From positions 620,001 to 684,000 of the forward strand of contig CAVYZH010000010.1 in NCBI GenBank assembly GCA_963772975.1: a stretch of 64,000 bases of DNA. The letters run 5' to 3'. A model generated the notes under the pieces. It worked only from the letters and a program-made list of their open reading frames with translations, did not search any database and was not told the origin of the DNA. The translations under genes were made by a program, and so were the position numbers. The DNA is from AC-32 sp963772975. GTDB lineage: Bacteria > Actinomycetota > Thermoleophilia > Gaiellales > Gaiellaceae. The number at the start of each line of letters is the position of its first letter. Position 1 is the first letter of the stretch. Positions 6,227 through 15,230 of this stretch are shown piece by piece.

Positions 6227-9200
6227 ATGCGAGTATCGAGGGAAGGGCGCAGGCTGGGCCTGCGTTCCAGGCCGCTGACAGCTGCCGTAATCGGGCTGTT
6301 TGCGATCGCAGTAGCGATCGCGATCACGCTGCCGGCCGGCGCCGGCGGCAACCGGCGGGCGCTGCAGGACCTCTACGGGACGAAGGCGTTCTGGCAGCAG
6401 ACCACCCTCAAACGGGTCGCGAAGTCGCCGGGGATGCCCACGCTGAAGCTGCGCGGCAAGAACGTGAAGCCTTTCCGACTGGACGTGCGCTCGCTGCACC
6501 GTGTCCTGGCGAACACGCCGTGGGAACGGACGCGTGCGGCGCGGCTGCATCCCGTCGTGGTCTCGCTTCCCGCTCCGAACGGGCGCTTCCAGCGCTTCGC
6601 TCTCCGACGCACGGCGATCATGTCGGCGGGCCTGCAGCGCAAGCATCCCGAGATCGCCACCTACGGCGGCCGGGGGATCGACGACGCCGCGGCGACGATC
6701 GCCGCAGACCTCAGCCCGCTCGGGTTCCACGCCTCGGTGCGCTCCCCGAACGGCGGCTGGTACATCGACCCGTACTACCGCAAGAATCGCAACTTCTACG
6801 TCAGCTATCACGGGCAGCAGCTGAAGGAGTCGCTTCCGTTCACCGAGCACGCCGTGCTCGGCCAGGTAAAGGCGCTGTCGGCGAACGCGCCGCTCGTCCC
6901 CACGGGTGACGGGCTCCGCACCTACCGGCTCGCGCTGATCACCGACCCCGGCTACTCGGACTACGTCGGCGGCCCCGCGGAGGTAACGGTGGCCAAGGTC
7001 GCGCTGATGAACCGGGTCGACCAGGTCTACGAGCAGGACATCTCGATCCGGATGCAGCTGATCGCCGACAACGACCTGCTCAACCTCAACACCTGGGCCA
7101 TGGCGACCGGGCCGAACGGCCCCTGCGGCGCCGCGGCCTGCTTCACGCAGTCACAGGTGACGGGCTGCTCGAGCACGACCAGGGCGCGCTTCGTGATCGG
7201 CCAGATCATCGGCGCCTCGAACTACGACATCGGCCATCTCGCCCTCGGCCAGCCGGGCGGCGGCGTGGCGAACCTCGGCGTCGTCGGCCGCTCGAACAAG
7301 GCCGGCGGCTGCACCGGCATCCCGACGCCCGTGGGTGACTTCTACGCCATCGACTACGTGGCGCACGAGATGGGCCACCAGTTCGGCGGTAACCACCCGT
7401 TCAACGGCAATCAGCTGAACTGCTCCGGCGGGAACCGCAGTGCCAACAACTCGGTCGAGCCGGGCAGCGGCTCCTCGATCATGGCCTACGCGGGCATCTG
7501 CCTCACCGACGACCTGCAGCGCCACAGCGACCCATACTTCTCGCAGCGCAGCCAGCAGGAGATCTCGACGTACACCACCTCGGCCCAGAGTGCGATCAAC
7601 GAGGTGCAAACGGCCTCGCTGCGACACTTCGGCGGCGGCGACGAGGTCCAGCAGGTCACCTACGGCCCCGGCTTCCAGCAGGTGGTCTCGAACGGTGCGG
7701 CCACGATCGCGATCAACGCGGCTCCGGGCACGACCTCGCGTGGGGGCGCCGAAGAACACGGCAACACGGTCACGATCGCGAGCGGCAGCGCGCACACGCT
7801 TCAGGTCGGCGACGTGGTCACGATCACCGGCGTCGGCGTCGCCGGCTACAACGGGACCTGGACGGTCACCGCCGTCCCGACGACGCGGTCGTTCCAGTAC
7901 ACGAACCCGACGAGCGGCCTCGGCGTCAGCGGCGGCGGCACGATCACGCTGCCGGTCGCCGTCAGCGAGTCGGGCAACACCGTCACCGTTCGAACGACCG
8001 CCGCGCACGGGCGGTCCGTGGGCGACACCGTAACGATCGCCGGCGTCGGCGTGGCCGGCTACAACGGCACGTTCGCGATCACGGCCGTGCCGACCTCGCG
8101 GACGTACCAGTACACGAACCCGACCGCCGGGCTCGCCAACTCGAGCGGCGGCACGACGACCTACACCCCGCCGTTCCAGATCCGCATCGGCGGCAACGAC
8201 TCCTCCGTGATCGGCGGCGGCGGGTTGCCGTACACCACGGCGAACGTTCAGTCGGCGATCAACGCGATCCCCGGCTTCGCGGGCACGGTCACGGTCAGCG
8301 GGCTCTCGTCGACCGGTTTCACGGTCACCTACGGAGGCGCCTCCGCTGGAGCCGACGTCGCGAACATCCAGCTCGTCAACTTCGCCTGCTCCTGCTTCTC
8401 CTCCGTCGAGGAGACCAACCATGGCGGCGCGAACGACTCGTTCACGATCTCGTACGACGGCAACACGTCGGTGCCGATCGTGAACGGCACGAACTATTCA
8501 GCGGCCGGCATCGCAGCCGCGATCACGCCGCTGCTGCCTGCCGGAGGGACCGTCACGGTGGCGGGCTTCGGTGGCGGCACCTTCAACAACACCGGTTTCC
8601 AGGTGACGTTCACCGGGACGCTGGTGCAGACGAACGTGCCCTTCATGCTCCAGCTCGGCAACTTCAGCGGAAGCACCTCCGGCTTCGTCGGCGAGACCGA
8701 CAAGGGCGGCGCAGTCGACAACCAGGGCACGCTCGTGCCGAACGGAAACTCCATTCCCGAGGTGTCGGCTCCGGCGCAGTACACGATCCCGTTGCGGACG
8801 CCGTTCGCCCTCACCGGCAGCGCAACCGACACGGACGGCGACCCGCTGACGTACTCGTGGGAACAGAACGACCGAGGGGCGTCCCCGAACGCGGCGGGCA
8901 CCTCGCTGTTGATCAACACGAAGACGAACGGGCCGCTGTTCGCAATGTTCCCGTACTCGGGCCAGATCAGCGACGCCGACTCGCTGATCTACGACTCGCC
9001 AGGTGAGAACCACCTCACGAACGACCCGACGCGGGTGTTCCCGGACCTCCAGCAGATCCTGGACAACAACACGAACGCCGATACCGGCTCCTGCGCGCCC
9101 GGGCCGATCGCGCAGCCGGTGCCGCAGGGCTCCACCGAGTGCTATTCGGAGTTCCTGCCCACGAGCGACTACGTCGGGGTGGCCGGCGTCAACGCCGACC

Positions 9201-9916
9201 CGCTCGCCTTGCACATGCGTTTCACCGCGCGTGACGGTGTTGGCGGGAGCAACTTCGCGGACACGACGCTCCTGCTCGCGAACACCGCAGGGCCGTTCCG
9301 CGTCACCTCACCCAACACAGCCGACTCGCTGCCGGGCAGCTCGACGCAGACCGTGACCTGGGACGTCGCCAACACGGACGTCGCGCCGGTCGGCACGAGC
9401 GACGTCAGGATCAGCCTCTCGGTCGACGGTGGCCACACCTATCCGTACGTGCTGGCGGCCTCGACCCCGAACACGGGCTCGGCCTCCGTCGTCCTGCCGA
9501 TGGTGGGCACGACGCACGCGCGGGTGAAGATCGAAGCGGTCGGCAACGTCTTCTTCGACGTCTCCAACGCCGACTTTGCGATCACGTGGCCGTTCGCCGG
9601 CTTCTTCTCCCCGATCGGCGCCGGCCAGAACGCTGCGAAAGCCGGCAGCGCAGTCCCCGTGAAGTTCAGCCTGGGCGGCGACCGCGGTCTCGCGATTCTG
9701 GCCGACGGCTATCCGGCTTCGGTTCAGGTGGACTGCGTCACCGGCGCGCCGATTGGCTCGCCTGAGCCGACCGCCTCCGACGAGGGGCTGACGTTCGCCA
9801 ACGGTCAGTACGGCTACGTTTGGAAGACCTCGAAAGGCTGGGGGGGAACCTGCCGCCAGCTGCAGGTGCTGCTCGTGGACGGCACGCTCCACACGGCGCT
9901 GTTCACGTTCAAGTAG
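6227..9916 (+). CDS. Secreted M12-like zinc metalloprotease with repeat and PxKF domains
   Basis: 1229 residues, secreted. A signal peptide (residues 1-37) is followed by a propeptide-like region and a metalloprotease domain holding HEMGHQFGGNH (about 380-390), the HExxHxxGxxH zinc site of metzincins, in a reprolysin-like context. Next come two 71-residue repeats containing GVGVAGYNGT and YQYTNPT, glycine-rich beta domains, a segment with TDTDGDPLTYSWEQ typical of PKD/cadherin-like folds, a beta-sandwich with SVDGGHTYPYVL, and a C-terminal domain with AVPVKFSLGG, matching the PxKF domain of secreted actinobacterial proteins. The ATG follows GGAGGGGAG. The tail repeats probably mediate surface attachment. 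A strong terminator follows the stop. Confidence 0.88.
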   Translation: MRVSREGRRLGLRSRPLTAAVIGLFAIAVAIAITLPAGAGGNRRALQDLYGTKAFWQQTTLKRVAKSPGMPTLKLRGKNVKPFRLDVRSLHRVLANTPWERTRAARLHPVVVSLPAPNGRFQRFALRRTAIMSAGLQRKHPEIATYGGRGIDDAAATIAADLSPLGFHASVRSPNGGWYIDPYYRKNRNFYVSYHGQQLKESLPFTEHAVLGQVKALSANAPLVPTGDGLRTYRLALITDPGYSDYVGGPAEVTVAKVALMNRVDQVYEQDISIRMQLIADNDLLNLNTWAMATGPNGPCGAAACFTQSQVTGCSSTTRARFVIGQIIGASNYDIGHLALGQPGGGVANLGVVGRSNKAGGCTGIPTPVGDFYAIDYVAHEMGHQFGGNHPFNGNQLNCSGGNRSANNSVEPGSGSSIMAYAGICLTDDLQRHSDPYFSQRSQQEISTYTTSAQSAINEVQTASLRHFGGGDEVQQVTYGPGFQQVVSNGAATIAINAAPGTTSRGGAEEHGNTVTIASGSAHTLQVGDVVTITGVGVAGYNGTWTVTAVPTTRSFQYTNPTSGLGVSGGGTITLPVAVSESGNTVTVRTTAAHGRSVGDTVTIAGVGVAGYNGTFAITAVPTSRTYQYTNPTAGLANSSGGTTTYTPPFQIRIGGNDSSVIGGGGLPYTTANVQSAINAIPGFAGTVTVSGLSSTGFTVTYGGASAGADVANIQLVNFACSCFSSVEETNHGGANDSFTISYDGNTSVPIVNGTNYSAAGIAAAITPLLPAGGTVTVAGFGGGTFNNTGFQVTFTGTLVQTNVPFMLQLGNFSGSTSGFVGETDKGGAVDNQGTLVPNGNSIPEVSAPAQYTIPLRTPFALTGSATDTDGDPLTYSWEQNDRGASPNAAGTSLLINTKTNGPLFAMFPYSGQISDADSLIYDSPGENHLTNDPTRVFPDLQQILDNNTNADTGSCAPGPIAQPVPQGSTECYSEFLPTSDYVGVAGVNADPLALHMRFTARDGVGGSNFADTTLLLANTAGPFRVTSPNTADSLPGSSTQTVTWDVANTDVAPVGTSDVRISLSVDGGHTYPYVLAASTPNTGSASVVLPMVGTTHARVKIEAVGNVFFDVSNADFAITWPFAGFFSPIGAGQNAAKAGSAVPVKFSLGGDRGLAILADGYPASVQVDCVTGAPIGSPEPTASDEGLTFANGQYGYVWKTSKGWGGTCRQLQVLLVDGTLHTALFTFK
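7759..8160 (+). repeat. Two tandem 213-base repeats inside the metalloprotease gene
   Basis: Two in-frame copies of a 71-codon unit. Equivalent points lie at 7828 and 8041, exactly 213 bases apart, each encoding GVGVAGYNGT followed by TAVPT and QYTNPT. The copies are close at the nucleotide level, suggesting recent duplication or ongoing homogenisation, so copy number could vary between strains. Confidence 0.75.
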
Positions 9917-9930
9917 CCAGCCTTCACAGT

Positions 9931-9964
9931 CCGGGGGGCGCGGCTTGGCGGCCGCGCCCCCCGG
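9931..9964 (+). terminator. Strong hairpin after the metalloprotease gene
   Basis: A perfect 14-bp GC stem (9931-9944 with 9951-9964) around a 6-base loop, starting 14 bases after the stop codon at 9916 and ending 14 bases before the next start at 9979. No T-run follows, as is common for actinobacterial terminators. It should separate the protease transcript from the cupin operon. Confidence 0.75.
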
Positions 9965-9978
9965 CTAGGCTGCGAGCC

Positions 9979-10512
9979 GTGGGCGCGCCGGAGGCGAGGA
10001 TCGAGCAGACTGACGAGGGCGCGGAGGTCGTCTCGCCCGGCTGGTTCATCGTCAACATGGCCGACTGCCCGTGGACACGCGACGACAAGGGCGGCGAGTG
10101 GGCGACCTACGGCGAGCCGGAAGGCGAGTTCCAGCAGTACGGGATCGGGATCCACGTCCTGCATCCCGGCCAGGTGAACGGGCTCTACCACGCGGAGAGC
10201 GTGCAGGAGGACTTCCTCGTCCTCTCGGGCGAGTGCCTGCTGCTGATCGAGGAGCAGGAACGGCTCCTGCAGGCATGGGACTTCGTCCACTTCGCGCCCG
10301 GCACACGGCACATCTGCATCGGCGCCGGCGACGGACCGTGCGCGATCCTGATGGTCGGCGCCCGCGGGCCCGGCAAGACGCTGCACTACCCGGTCACGGA
10401 GCTGGCGCAGAAGCACGGCGTCGCCGCGCCCGAGGAGACCGACGACCCGCGCCAGGCCTACCGCGAGGTGCCGCGCAACTTCCAGCGGGTGAAGGCGCCG
10501 TGGCCCGTCTAG
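9979..10512 (+). CDS. Cupin-domain protein
   Basis: 177 residues, GTG start. A single cupin barrel: GLYHAESVQEDFLVLSGECLLLIEEQ gives motif 1, with a single His where many cupins have two, and DFVHFAPGTRHICIGAG gives motif 2 with the metal-binding His. The N-terminus (PGWFIVNMADCPW) and C-terminal tail (RQAYREVPRNF) match a widespread group of single-domain cupins of unknown substrate. Its stop overlaps the start of the next gene by 13 bases, so the two are likely cotranscribed. Confidence 0.8.
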   Translation: MGAPEARIEQTDEGAEVVSPGWFIVNMADCPWTRDDKGGEWATYGEPEGEFQQYGIGIHVLHPGQVNGLYHAESVQEDFLVLSGECLLLIEEQERLLQAWDFVHFAPGTRHICIGAGDGPCAILMVGARGPGKTLHYPVTELAQKHGVAAPEETDDPRQAYREVPRNFQRVKAPWPV

Positions 10513-10877
10513 CCCTCGTCGCGCTGCTCGTCCTCTGCGCGACGGCCTGCTCCTCCTCGAAGCAGTCGGCCTCGACGAGCACCGCGACGACCACCGGCCC
10601 GGTCAAGCCGCCGATCGTGGTCAAGACGCCGTTGTCGGAAACGCAATGGCGGAGCCCGATCTCGGTCAAGGGCACGTCGACCCTCTCCGAGCAGCTGACG
10701 GTCGAAGTGCTGGACGCCTCGGGCAAGCAGCTCGGCAGCAAGGACACGACGCCCAGCGACGACCGCTTTTCCGTCAAGGTGCCGTTCACGGTGAACAAGC
10801 TCATCCCGGGCGCCGTCTCCGTCCACGACGGGGGCGGGGAGCACACCGTGCTGATCTCGGTTGTATTGACTCCCTAG
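10500..10877 (+). CDS. Lipoprotein with Gmad2 immunoglobulin-like domain
   Basis: 125 residues. A hydrophobic leader ends in CATAC, a lipobox-like site, followed by a Ser/Thr-rich linker and one beta-sandwich of about 80 residues (SPISVKGTSTLSEQLTVEV, later SVHDGGGEHTV) of the Gmad2 type, a domain found with GerMN in cell-surface proteins. The same domain forms the C-terminus of the lipoprotein at 14358. GTG start at 10500 overlaps the cupin stop. Probably anchored on the outer face of the membrane; role unknown. Confidence 0.75.
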   Translation: MARLALVALLVLCATACSSSKQSASTSTATTTGPVKPPIVVKTPLSETQWRSPISVKGTSTLSEQLTVEVLDASGKQLGSKDTTPSDDRFSVKVPFTVNKLIPGAVSVHDGGGEHTVLISVVLTP

Positions 10878-10894
10878 CGCCGTAGGCTTGCTTC

Positions 10895-11578
10895 ATGGAC
10901 GAGCACGTGCTGCTCGTGGAGGACGACGCCTCGATCCGCGAGGTGGCGACGCTCGGGCTCGAGCAGTCCGGGCTGCGCGTGACCGCGGTCGGCGACGGAC
11001 GCGAGGGACTCGACCGCTTCCGCCAGGGCGGCGTCGACCTGGTCGTGCTCGACGTGATGCTGCCCTCGCTCGACGGTTTCGAAGTGCTGCGCGAGATCCG
11101 GCACGACAGTCAGGCGCCGATCGTGATGCTGACTGCGCGCAGCGAGCTCCACGACGTGGTCGTCGGGCTCGAGCTCGGCGCCGACGACTACGTGACCAAG
11201 CCGTTCGAGCTGCCCGAGCTGGTGGCGCGGGTGAAGGCGGTGCTGCGGCGGGCGGCGCCGGTGGTCGACGGCGCCACGATCAGCGTTGCAGGGCTCGAGA
11301 TCGACCCTGACGGGTTCACCGTCAGGAAGCGCGGCGAGGAGTTGCAGCTGACGGCGACCGAGTTCCGGTTGCTGCTCGAGCTCGCGCGGCGGCCGAAGCA
11401 GGTGTTCACGCGCGAGCTGCTGCTCGAGCTGGTCTGGAACTACGACTACCTGGGCGACTCGCGCCTCGTCGACGCGGCCGTGCAGCGGCTGCGGGCGAAG
11501 GTCGAGGACGATCCGAAGCAACCGGCGCTGATCAAGACCGTCCGCGGGGTCGGCTACCGCTTCGACGCCGGCTCGTGA
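10895..11578 (+). CDS. OmpR-family response regulator
   Basis: 227 residues. Receiver domain (about 5-115) with acidic pocket VEDD near the N-terminus, phospho-acceptor Asp53 in VLDVMLPSLDGFE, TAR near 83 and the K of VTKPF near 105. The C-terminal winged helix (about 128-225) has ELLLELVWNYDYLGDSR and the closing VRGVGYRFD typical of OmpR/PhoB proteins. The final stop overlaps the kinase start (GTGA), so the two are translated together. It follows the Gmad2 lipoprotein after 17 bases and probably controls envelope genes nearby. Confidence 0.93.
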   Translation: MDEHVLLVEDDASIREVATLGLEQSGLRVTAVGDGREGLDRFRQGGVDLVVLDVMLPSLDGFEVLREIRHDSQAPIVMLTARSELHDVVVGLELGADDYVTKPFELPELVARVKAVLRRAAPVVDGATISVAGLEIDPDGFTVRKRGEELQLTATEFRLLLELARRPKQVFTRELLLELVWNYDYLGDSRLVDAAVQRLRAKVEDDPKQPALIKTVRGVGYRFDAGS

Positions 11579-12891
11579 CCCTCCGCCGCCGGCTCACCCT
11601 GGTGCTCGCGCTGGCGGTGGGCCTCTCGGGGATCGCGCTGGCGGCCGGTTCGTACTTCCTCGTGCGACACAACCTGCTTTCGGACTCGGTCGACTCGAGC
11701 ATCGTGCAGACGCGCAGGAACCTCGCCGTCGCGCCTGCGTACCGCAATACGGGCGACCTCGTCGACGCCTACAAGAGCCGCGGGGACTTTCTCACGGTTG
11801 CCACTCGCGGCGGCGAGACGTTTCTCTCGAGCGCGAGCGTCTCGCTGCGCTCGGTCCCGGCCGGGCTGCGGGCGATCGTCGGGCGAGGCGACCTCGGTTA
11901 CGAGCGCACGACGGTCGCGGGCGACCGTTTCCTCGTCACCGGCGCTCCGGCCGCGAACGGTAGGAAGCTCTATTTCTTCTTCCCCGAGAACGGCCTGCGG
12001 CACGAGCTCTCGGTGCTGCGCAACGTGCTGTTCGGCGGGGTCGGGATCCTCGTGCTGCTGGCGGCGCTGGCGGGCGTAGTGCTCGCGCGCAGCACGCTCC
12101 GGCCCGTGGCTCGCGCGAGCGCGGCCGCCCAGTCCCTGGCGGAGGGGCTGTTGGAGACGCGCCTGCCGGTCGAGGGCAAGGACGAGTTCGGAGTCTGGGC
12201 GGAATCGTTCAACGAGATGGCCGCTGCGCTCGAGGCGAAGATCGCTGCGCTCTCGGCGGCGCAGGCGCGCGAGCGGCGCTTCACCGCGGACGTCGCGCAC
12301 GAGCTGCGCACGCCGTTGACCGCGCTGCTGGGCGAGGCCTCGCTGCTGGCCGACCACCTCGATCGCATGCCGCCCGAGGCGCGCCGGCCGGCCGAGCTGC
12401 TGATCGCAGACGTCGCCCGCCTGCGGAAGCTCGTCGAGGACCTGATGGAGATCTCCCGCTTCGACGCGGGCGCCGAGAGCGTGCACGCCGAGGAGGTCGA
12501 CGTCGCGGCGCTCGTGCGCGCGGCGGTGCGGGCGCGCGGCTGGGACGACCGGGTGCGGCTCGAAGGCGACGGCCTGCGAGTGACCAGCGACCCGCGGCGG
12601 CTCGAGCGGATCGTGGCCAACCTCGTCGACAATGCGCTCGAGCACGGCGGCTCCTCGGTCTCGGTGCGGATCGGCGAGAACGAGATCGAAGTCGCCGACG
12701 ACGGGCCCGGGATCCCGAGCGAGCACCTGCCGCACGTCTTCGACCGCTTCTACAAGGCGGACGCCTCCCGCAGCGGCATCGGCACCGGCCTCGGCCTCGC
12801 GATCGCGCGCGAGAACGCGATCCTGCTCGGCGGCGAGCTCGAGGTCGCGAGCGACCCCGGGCAGGGCACCCGCTTCACGCTCCGGCTGTAG
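11575..12891 (+). CDS. Membrane sensor histidine kinase
   Basis: 438 residues. Two membrane helices (about 7-29 and 143-165) bracket an extracytoplasmic sensor of about 110 residues. Then a HAMP linker (about 167-218), a HisKA domain with the phosphorylated His242 in DVAHELRTPL, and a HATPase domain with N-box NLVDNALEHGG, G1 ADDGPGIP, F-box DRFYKAD and G2 GTGLGLAIA. Orthodox kinase partnered with the overlapping OmpR-type regulator. GTG start. The signal is unknown; gene order suggests cell envelope. Confidence 0.93.
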   Translation: MTLRRRLTLVLALAVGLSGIALAAGSYFLVRHNLLSDSVDSSIVQTRRNLAVAPAYRNTGDLVDAYKSRGDFLTVATRGGETFLSSASVSLRSVPAGLRAIVGRGDLGYERTTVAGDRFLVTGAPAANGRKLYFFFPENGLRHELSVLRNVLFGGVGILVLLAALAGVVLARSTLRPVARASAAAQSLAEGLLETRLPVEGKDEFGVWAESFNEMAAALEAKIAALSAAQARERRFTADVAHELRTPLTALLGEASLLADHLDRMPPEARRPAELLIADVARLRKLVEDLMEISRFDAGAESVHAEEVDVAALVRAAVRARGWDDRVRLEGDGLRVTSDPRRLERIVANLVDNALEHGGSSVSVRIGENEIEVADDGPGIPSEHLPHVFDRFYKADASRSGIGTGLGLAIARENAILLGGELEVASDPGQGTRFTLRL

Positions 12892-12975
12892 CGAAACCGT
12901 TACGCCGTCGTCACAGCGACGTTGCTCCGCGCGTCGAGAATGACGGTGTCAATGGAAACGCAAGAAGGAGCCGCA

Positions 12976-14355
12976 ATGTCCCGCTTGCTCATCATCCTCG
13001 CAGCGTTCGCGCTGCTGCTCGGGACCTCCGCTTCGGCCGGGCCCTCCACCGCCACGATGCGCGTAAGCGTCTCGAGCGCCGGGGTGCAGGCAGACCGCGA
13101 CGCCTATGCCGTCGGCCTCAGCGGGAACGGCCGCCTCGTCCTGATCAACGCCCAGGCAACCGACCTCGTCCCGGGCGACACGAACAAGCGCTGGGACGTC
13201 TTCGTGCACGACCGCTCGAACGGCAAGACCGAGCGGCTCAGCGTCTCGACCGGCGGCGCCCAGGCCCGCGCGACGCGCGATCCCTGGGGCGGCTCGATCG
13301 CCGGCGGGATCAGCGCGAATGGGCGCTACGTCGTCTTCCAGTCGGACGCGCCGAACCTCGTCTCCGGCGACACCAACCGCGTCACCGACATCTTCCTGCA
13401 CGATCGCGCGAGCGGCGAGACCAAGCGCCTCAGCGTCGGCGCGCACGGCCAGGCGAACGGTGCCAGCGGCGCGGCAACGATCAGCGCGAGCGGCCGCTAC
13501 GTGGCCTTCGAGTCCGCCGCCTCGAACCTCGTCGGCCGCGACACGAATCGCAAGGTGGACGTCTTCGTCCGCGACCTCGCCACCGGCAAGACCTCGCGCG
13601 TGAGCGTCTCCAGCCGCGGCGCCCAGGCCGGCTGCAAGGGCTGGTGCGAGAGCACGCAGCCGTCGCTCAGCACGGACGGCCGCTACGTCGCGTTCGAGTC
13701 CTCGGCGACCAACCTCGTCCGGGGAGACACGAACAAGCTCGCCGACGTGTTCGTCCGGGATCGCCGCACCGGTCGCACCAAGCGCGTCAGCGTCACCAGC
13801 AAGGGCAAGCAGGCCGGCTTCGACCGCACGAACAACGGCAGCAACGCGCCGTCGATCAGCGGCGACGGCCGGTACGTCGCCTTCCACTCGGCCGACTCGA
13901 ACCTGGTGCCCGGGGACACCAACCGGACGTTCGACATCTTCGTCCACGACCGCAAGACCGGCCGAACGACGCGCATCAGCGTCAGCAGCGCCGGTCGCCA
14001 GGCGAACGGCGAGAACGTCGGCGCGCCGAGCTTCAGCGCCGACGGCCGTTACGTCGCCTTCAACTCGCTGGCCACGAACCTCGTTCCCGGTGACACCAAG
14101 GACAACGACATCCTGGACGTCTTCGTCCGCGACCTGCGGGCCGGCACCACGACCATCGCCAGTCTCGGAGCCGCGGGCCAGCACGGCGGCGACTCGAGCT
14201 CGGTGAGTGGCATCGCTTTCAGCAGCGACAATCAGATGCTCGCCTTCTCGTCCTTCGCCCCGAACTTCGTCCCGGGCGACACCAACGGCACCGCTGATGC
14301 CTTCCTGCGCGAGTTCAAGGCGGGAAACTCGTCCACTCGCGTCGAAGGGAAGTAG
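12976..14355 (+). CDS. Secreted TolB-like beta-propeller protein
   Basis: 459 residues. Signal peptide (1-22, ending SASAG), then about eight repeats of some 55 residues, each with a variant of ISANGRYVVFQSDAPNLVSG, DTNRVTDIFLHD and TKRLSV. This is the WD40/TolB-like propeller repeat of the PD40 type. Such propellers bind proteins or glycans outside the cell. ATG at 12976 follows an AAGGAG site; upstream in-frame codons lack a signal peptide. It sits 84 bases after the histidine kinase and two bases before the GerMN lipoprotein, so it may belong to the same envelope operon. Confidence 0.85.
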   Translation: MSRLLIILAAFALLLGTSASAGPSTATMRVSVSSAGVQADRDAYAVGLSGNGRLVLINAQATDLVPGDTNKRWDVFVHDRSNGKTERLSVSTGGAQARATRDPWGGSIAGGISANGRYVVFQSDAPNLVSGDTNRVTDIFLHDRASGETKRLSVGAHGQANGASGAATISASGRYVAFESAASNLVGRDTNRKVDVFVRDLATGKTSRVSVSSRGAQAGCKGWCESTQPSLSTDGRYVAFESSATNLVRGDTNKLADVFVRDRRTGRTKRVSVTSKGKQAGFDRTNNGSNAPSISGDGRYVAFHSADSNLVPGDTNRTFDIFVHDRKTGRTTRISVSSAGRQANGENVGAPSFSADGRYVAFNSLATNLVPGDTKDNDILDVFVRDLRAGTTTIASLGAAGQHGGDSSSVSGIAFSSDNQMLAFSSFAPNFVPGDTNGTADAFLREFKAGNSSTRVEGK

Positions 14356-14357
14356 CA

Positions 14358-15230
14358 ATGAAGACGCGGTTCGCACTCGCCGGGATGCTCGCGCTGGGCG
14401 TGCTCGGCTTCGCGTTGGCAGGTTGCGGGTCGGAGAACGCAGTCTCCCTCGGCAAGCCCGGCTCGGGCGCGGCGACCACCACCGCGCCCGAGCAGACCGG
14501 CACCCAGAAGTCGAACCTCTCGCTCGAGGTCTGGTTCTCGCGCGACAACGGGCTCGTCGCCGTCCGGCGGGCCCACGCGCCGACGCAGCTCGTCGCGACC
14601 GCGGCAATGAACGCCTTGCTCGAAGGGCCGACGCCCTCTGAGCGCTCGGCCGGCCTGTCGAGCGCCGTGCCCCAGGGTACGCGGCTGCTCGGGATCGCGA
14701 TCCACGACGGCCTGGCGACGGTCGACCTCACCTCCGAATACCAGTCCGGCGGCGGTGCGCTCTCGATGCAGACGCGGCTCGGCCAGGTTGTCTACACGCT
14801 GACCCAGTTCCCGACGGTGCAGAAGGTCCGCTTCCGCCTCGACGGCACGCCGGTCAACGTCTTCTCGAGCGAAGGCATCGTCCTCAAGAATCCGGTCGGC
14901 CGCAGCGACTACGCCGACCTGCTGCCGGCGATCACGGTCGACAAGCCGGCGGCCGGCGACCACGTCACGAGCCCGGTGACCGTCTCCGGGAACGCGAACG
15001 TGTTCGAGGCGAACATGACCGTCGAAGTGCTCGACGCCAAGGGCAAGGTGGTCGGCAAGACGTTCACGACCGCCAGCTGCGGCACGGGCTGCCGGGGCAC
15101 CTACTCGGTGGACGTGACCTACAAGGTCGCGCAGGAGCAGCCCGGCACGATCGTCGTGCACGACGACGACGCGGCCGGCACCGGCACCCCGCCGCACTCG
15201 GTGCGGATCCCGGTCACGCTCTCGCCGTAG
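14358..15230 (+). CDS. GerMN and Gmad2 domain lipoprotein
   Basis: 290 residues. Signal peptide with lipobox LAGC at about residue 22, a short linker, a GerMN (sporulation/spore germination-type) domain (about 55-180: VRRAHAPTQLVATAAMNALLEGPT, then VDLTSEYQSGGG), and a C-terminal Gmad2 beta-sandwich (about 195-290). GerMN-Gmad2 lipoproteins are common in non-sporulating Actinomycetota, where LpqB-like members pair with two-component sensors; a similar role with the kinase at 11575 is plausible but inferred. The 3' end overlaps the convergent YcaQ-like gene by 17 bases. Confidence 0.88.
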   Translation: MKTRFALAGMLALGVLGFALAGCGSENAVSLGKPGSGAATTTAPEQTGTQKSNLSLEVWFSRDNGLVAVRRAHAPTQLVATAAMNALLEGPTPSERSAGLSSAVPQGTRLLGIAIHDGLATVDLTSEYQSGGGALSMQTRLGQVVYTLTQFPTVQKVRFRLDGTPVNVFSSEGIVLKNPVGRSDYADLLPAITVDKPAAGDHVTSPVTVSGNANVFEANMTVEVLDAKGKVVGKTFTTASCGTGCRGTYSVDVTYKVAQEQPGTIVVHDDDAAGTGTPPHSVRIPVTLSP

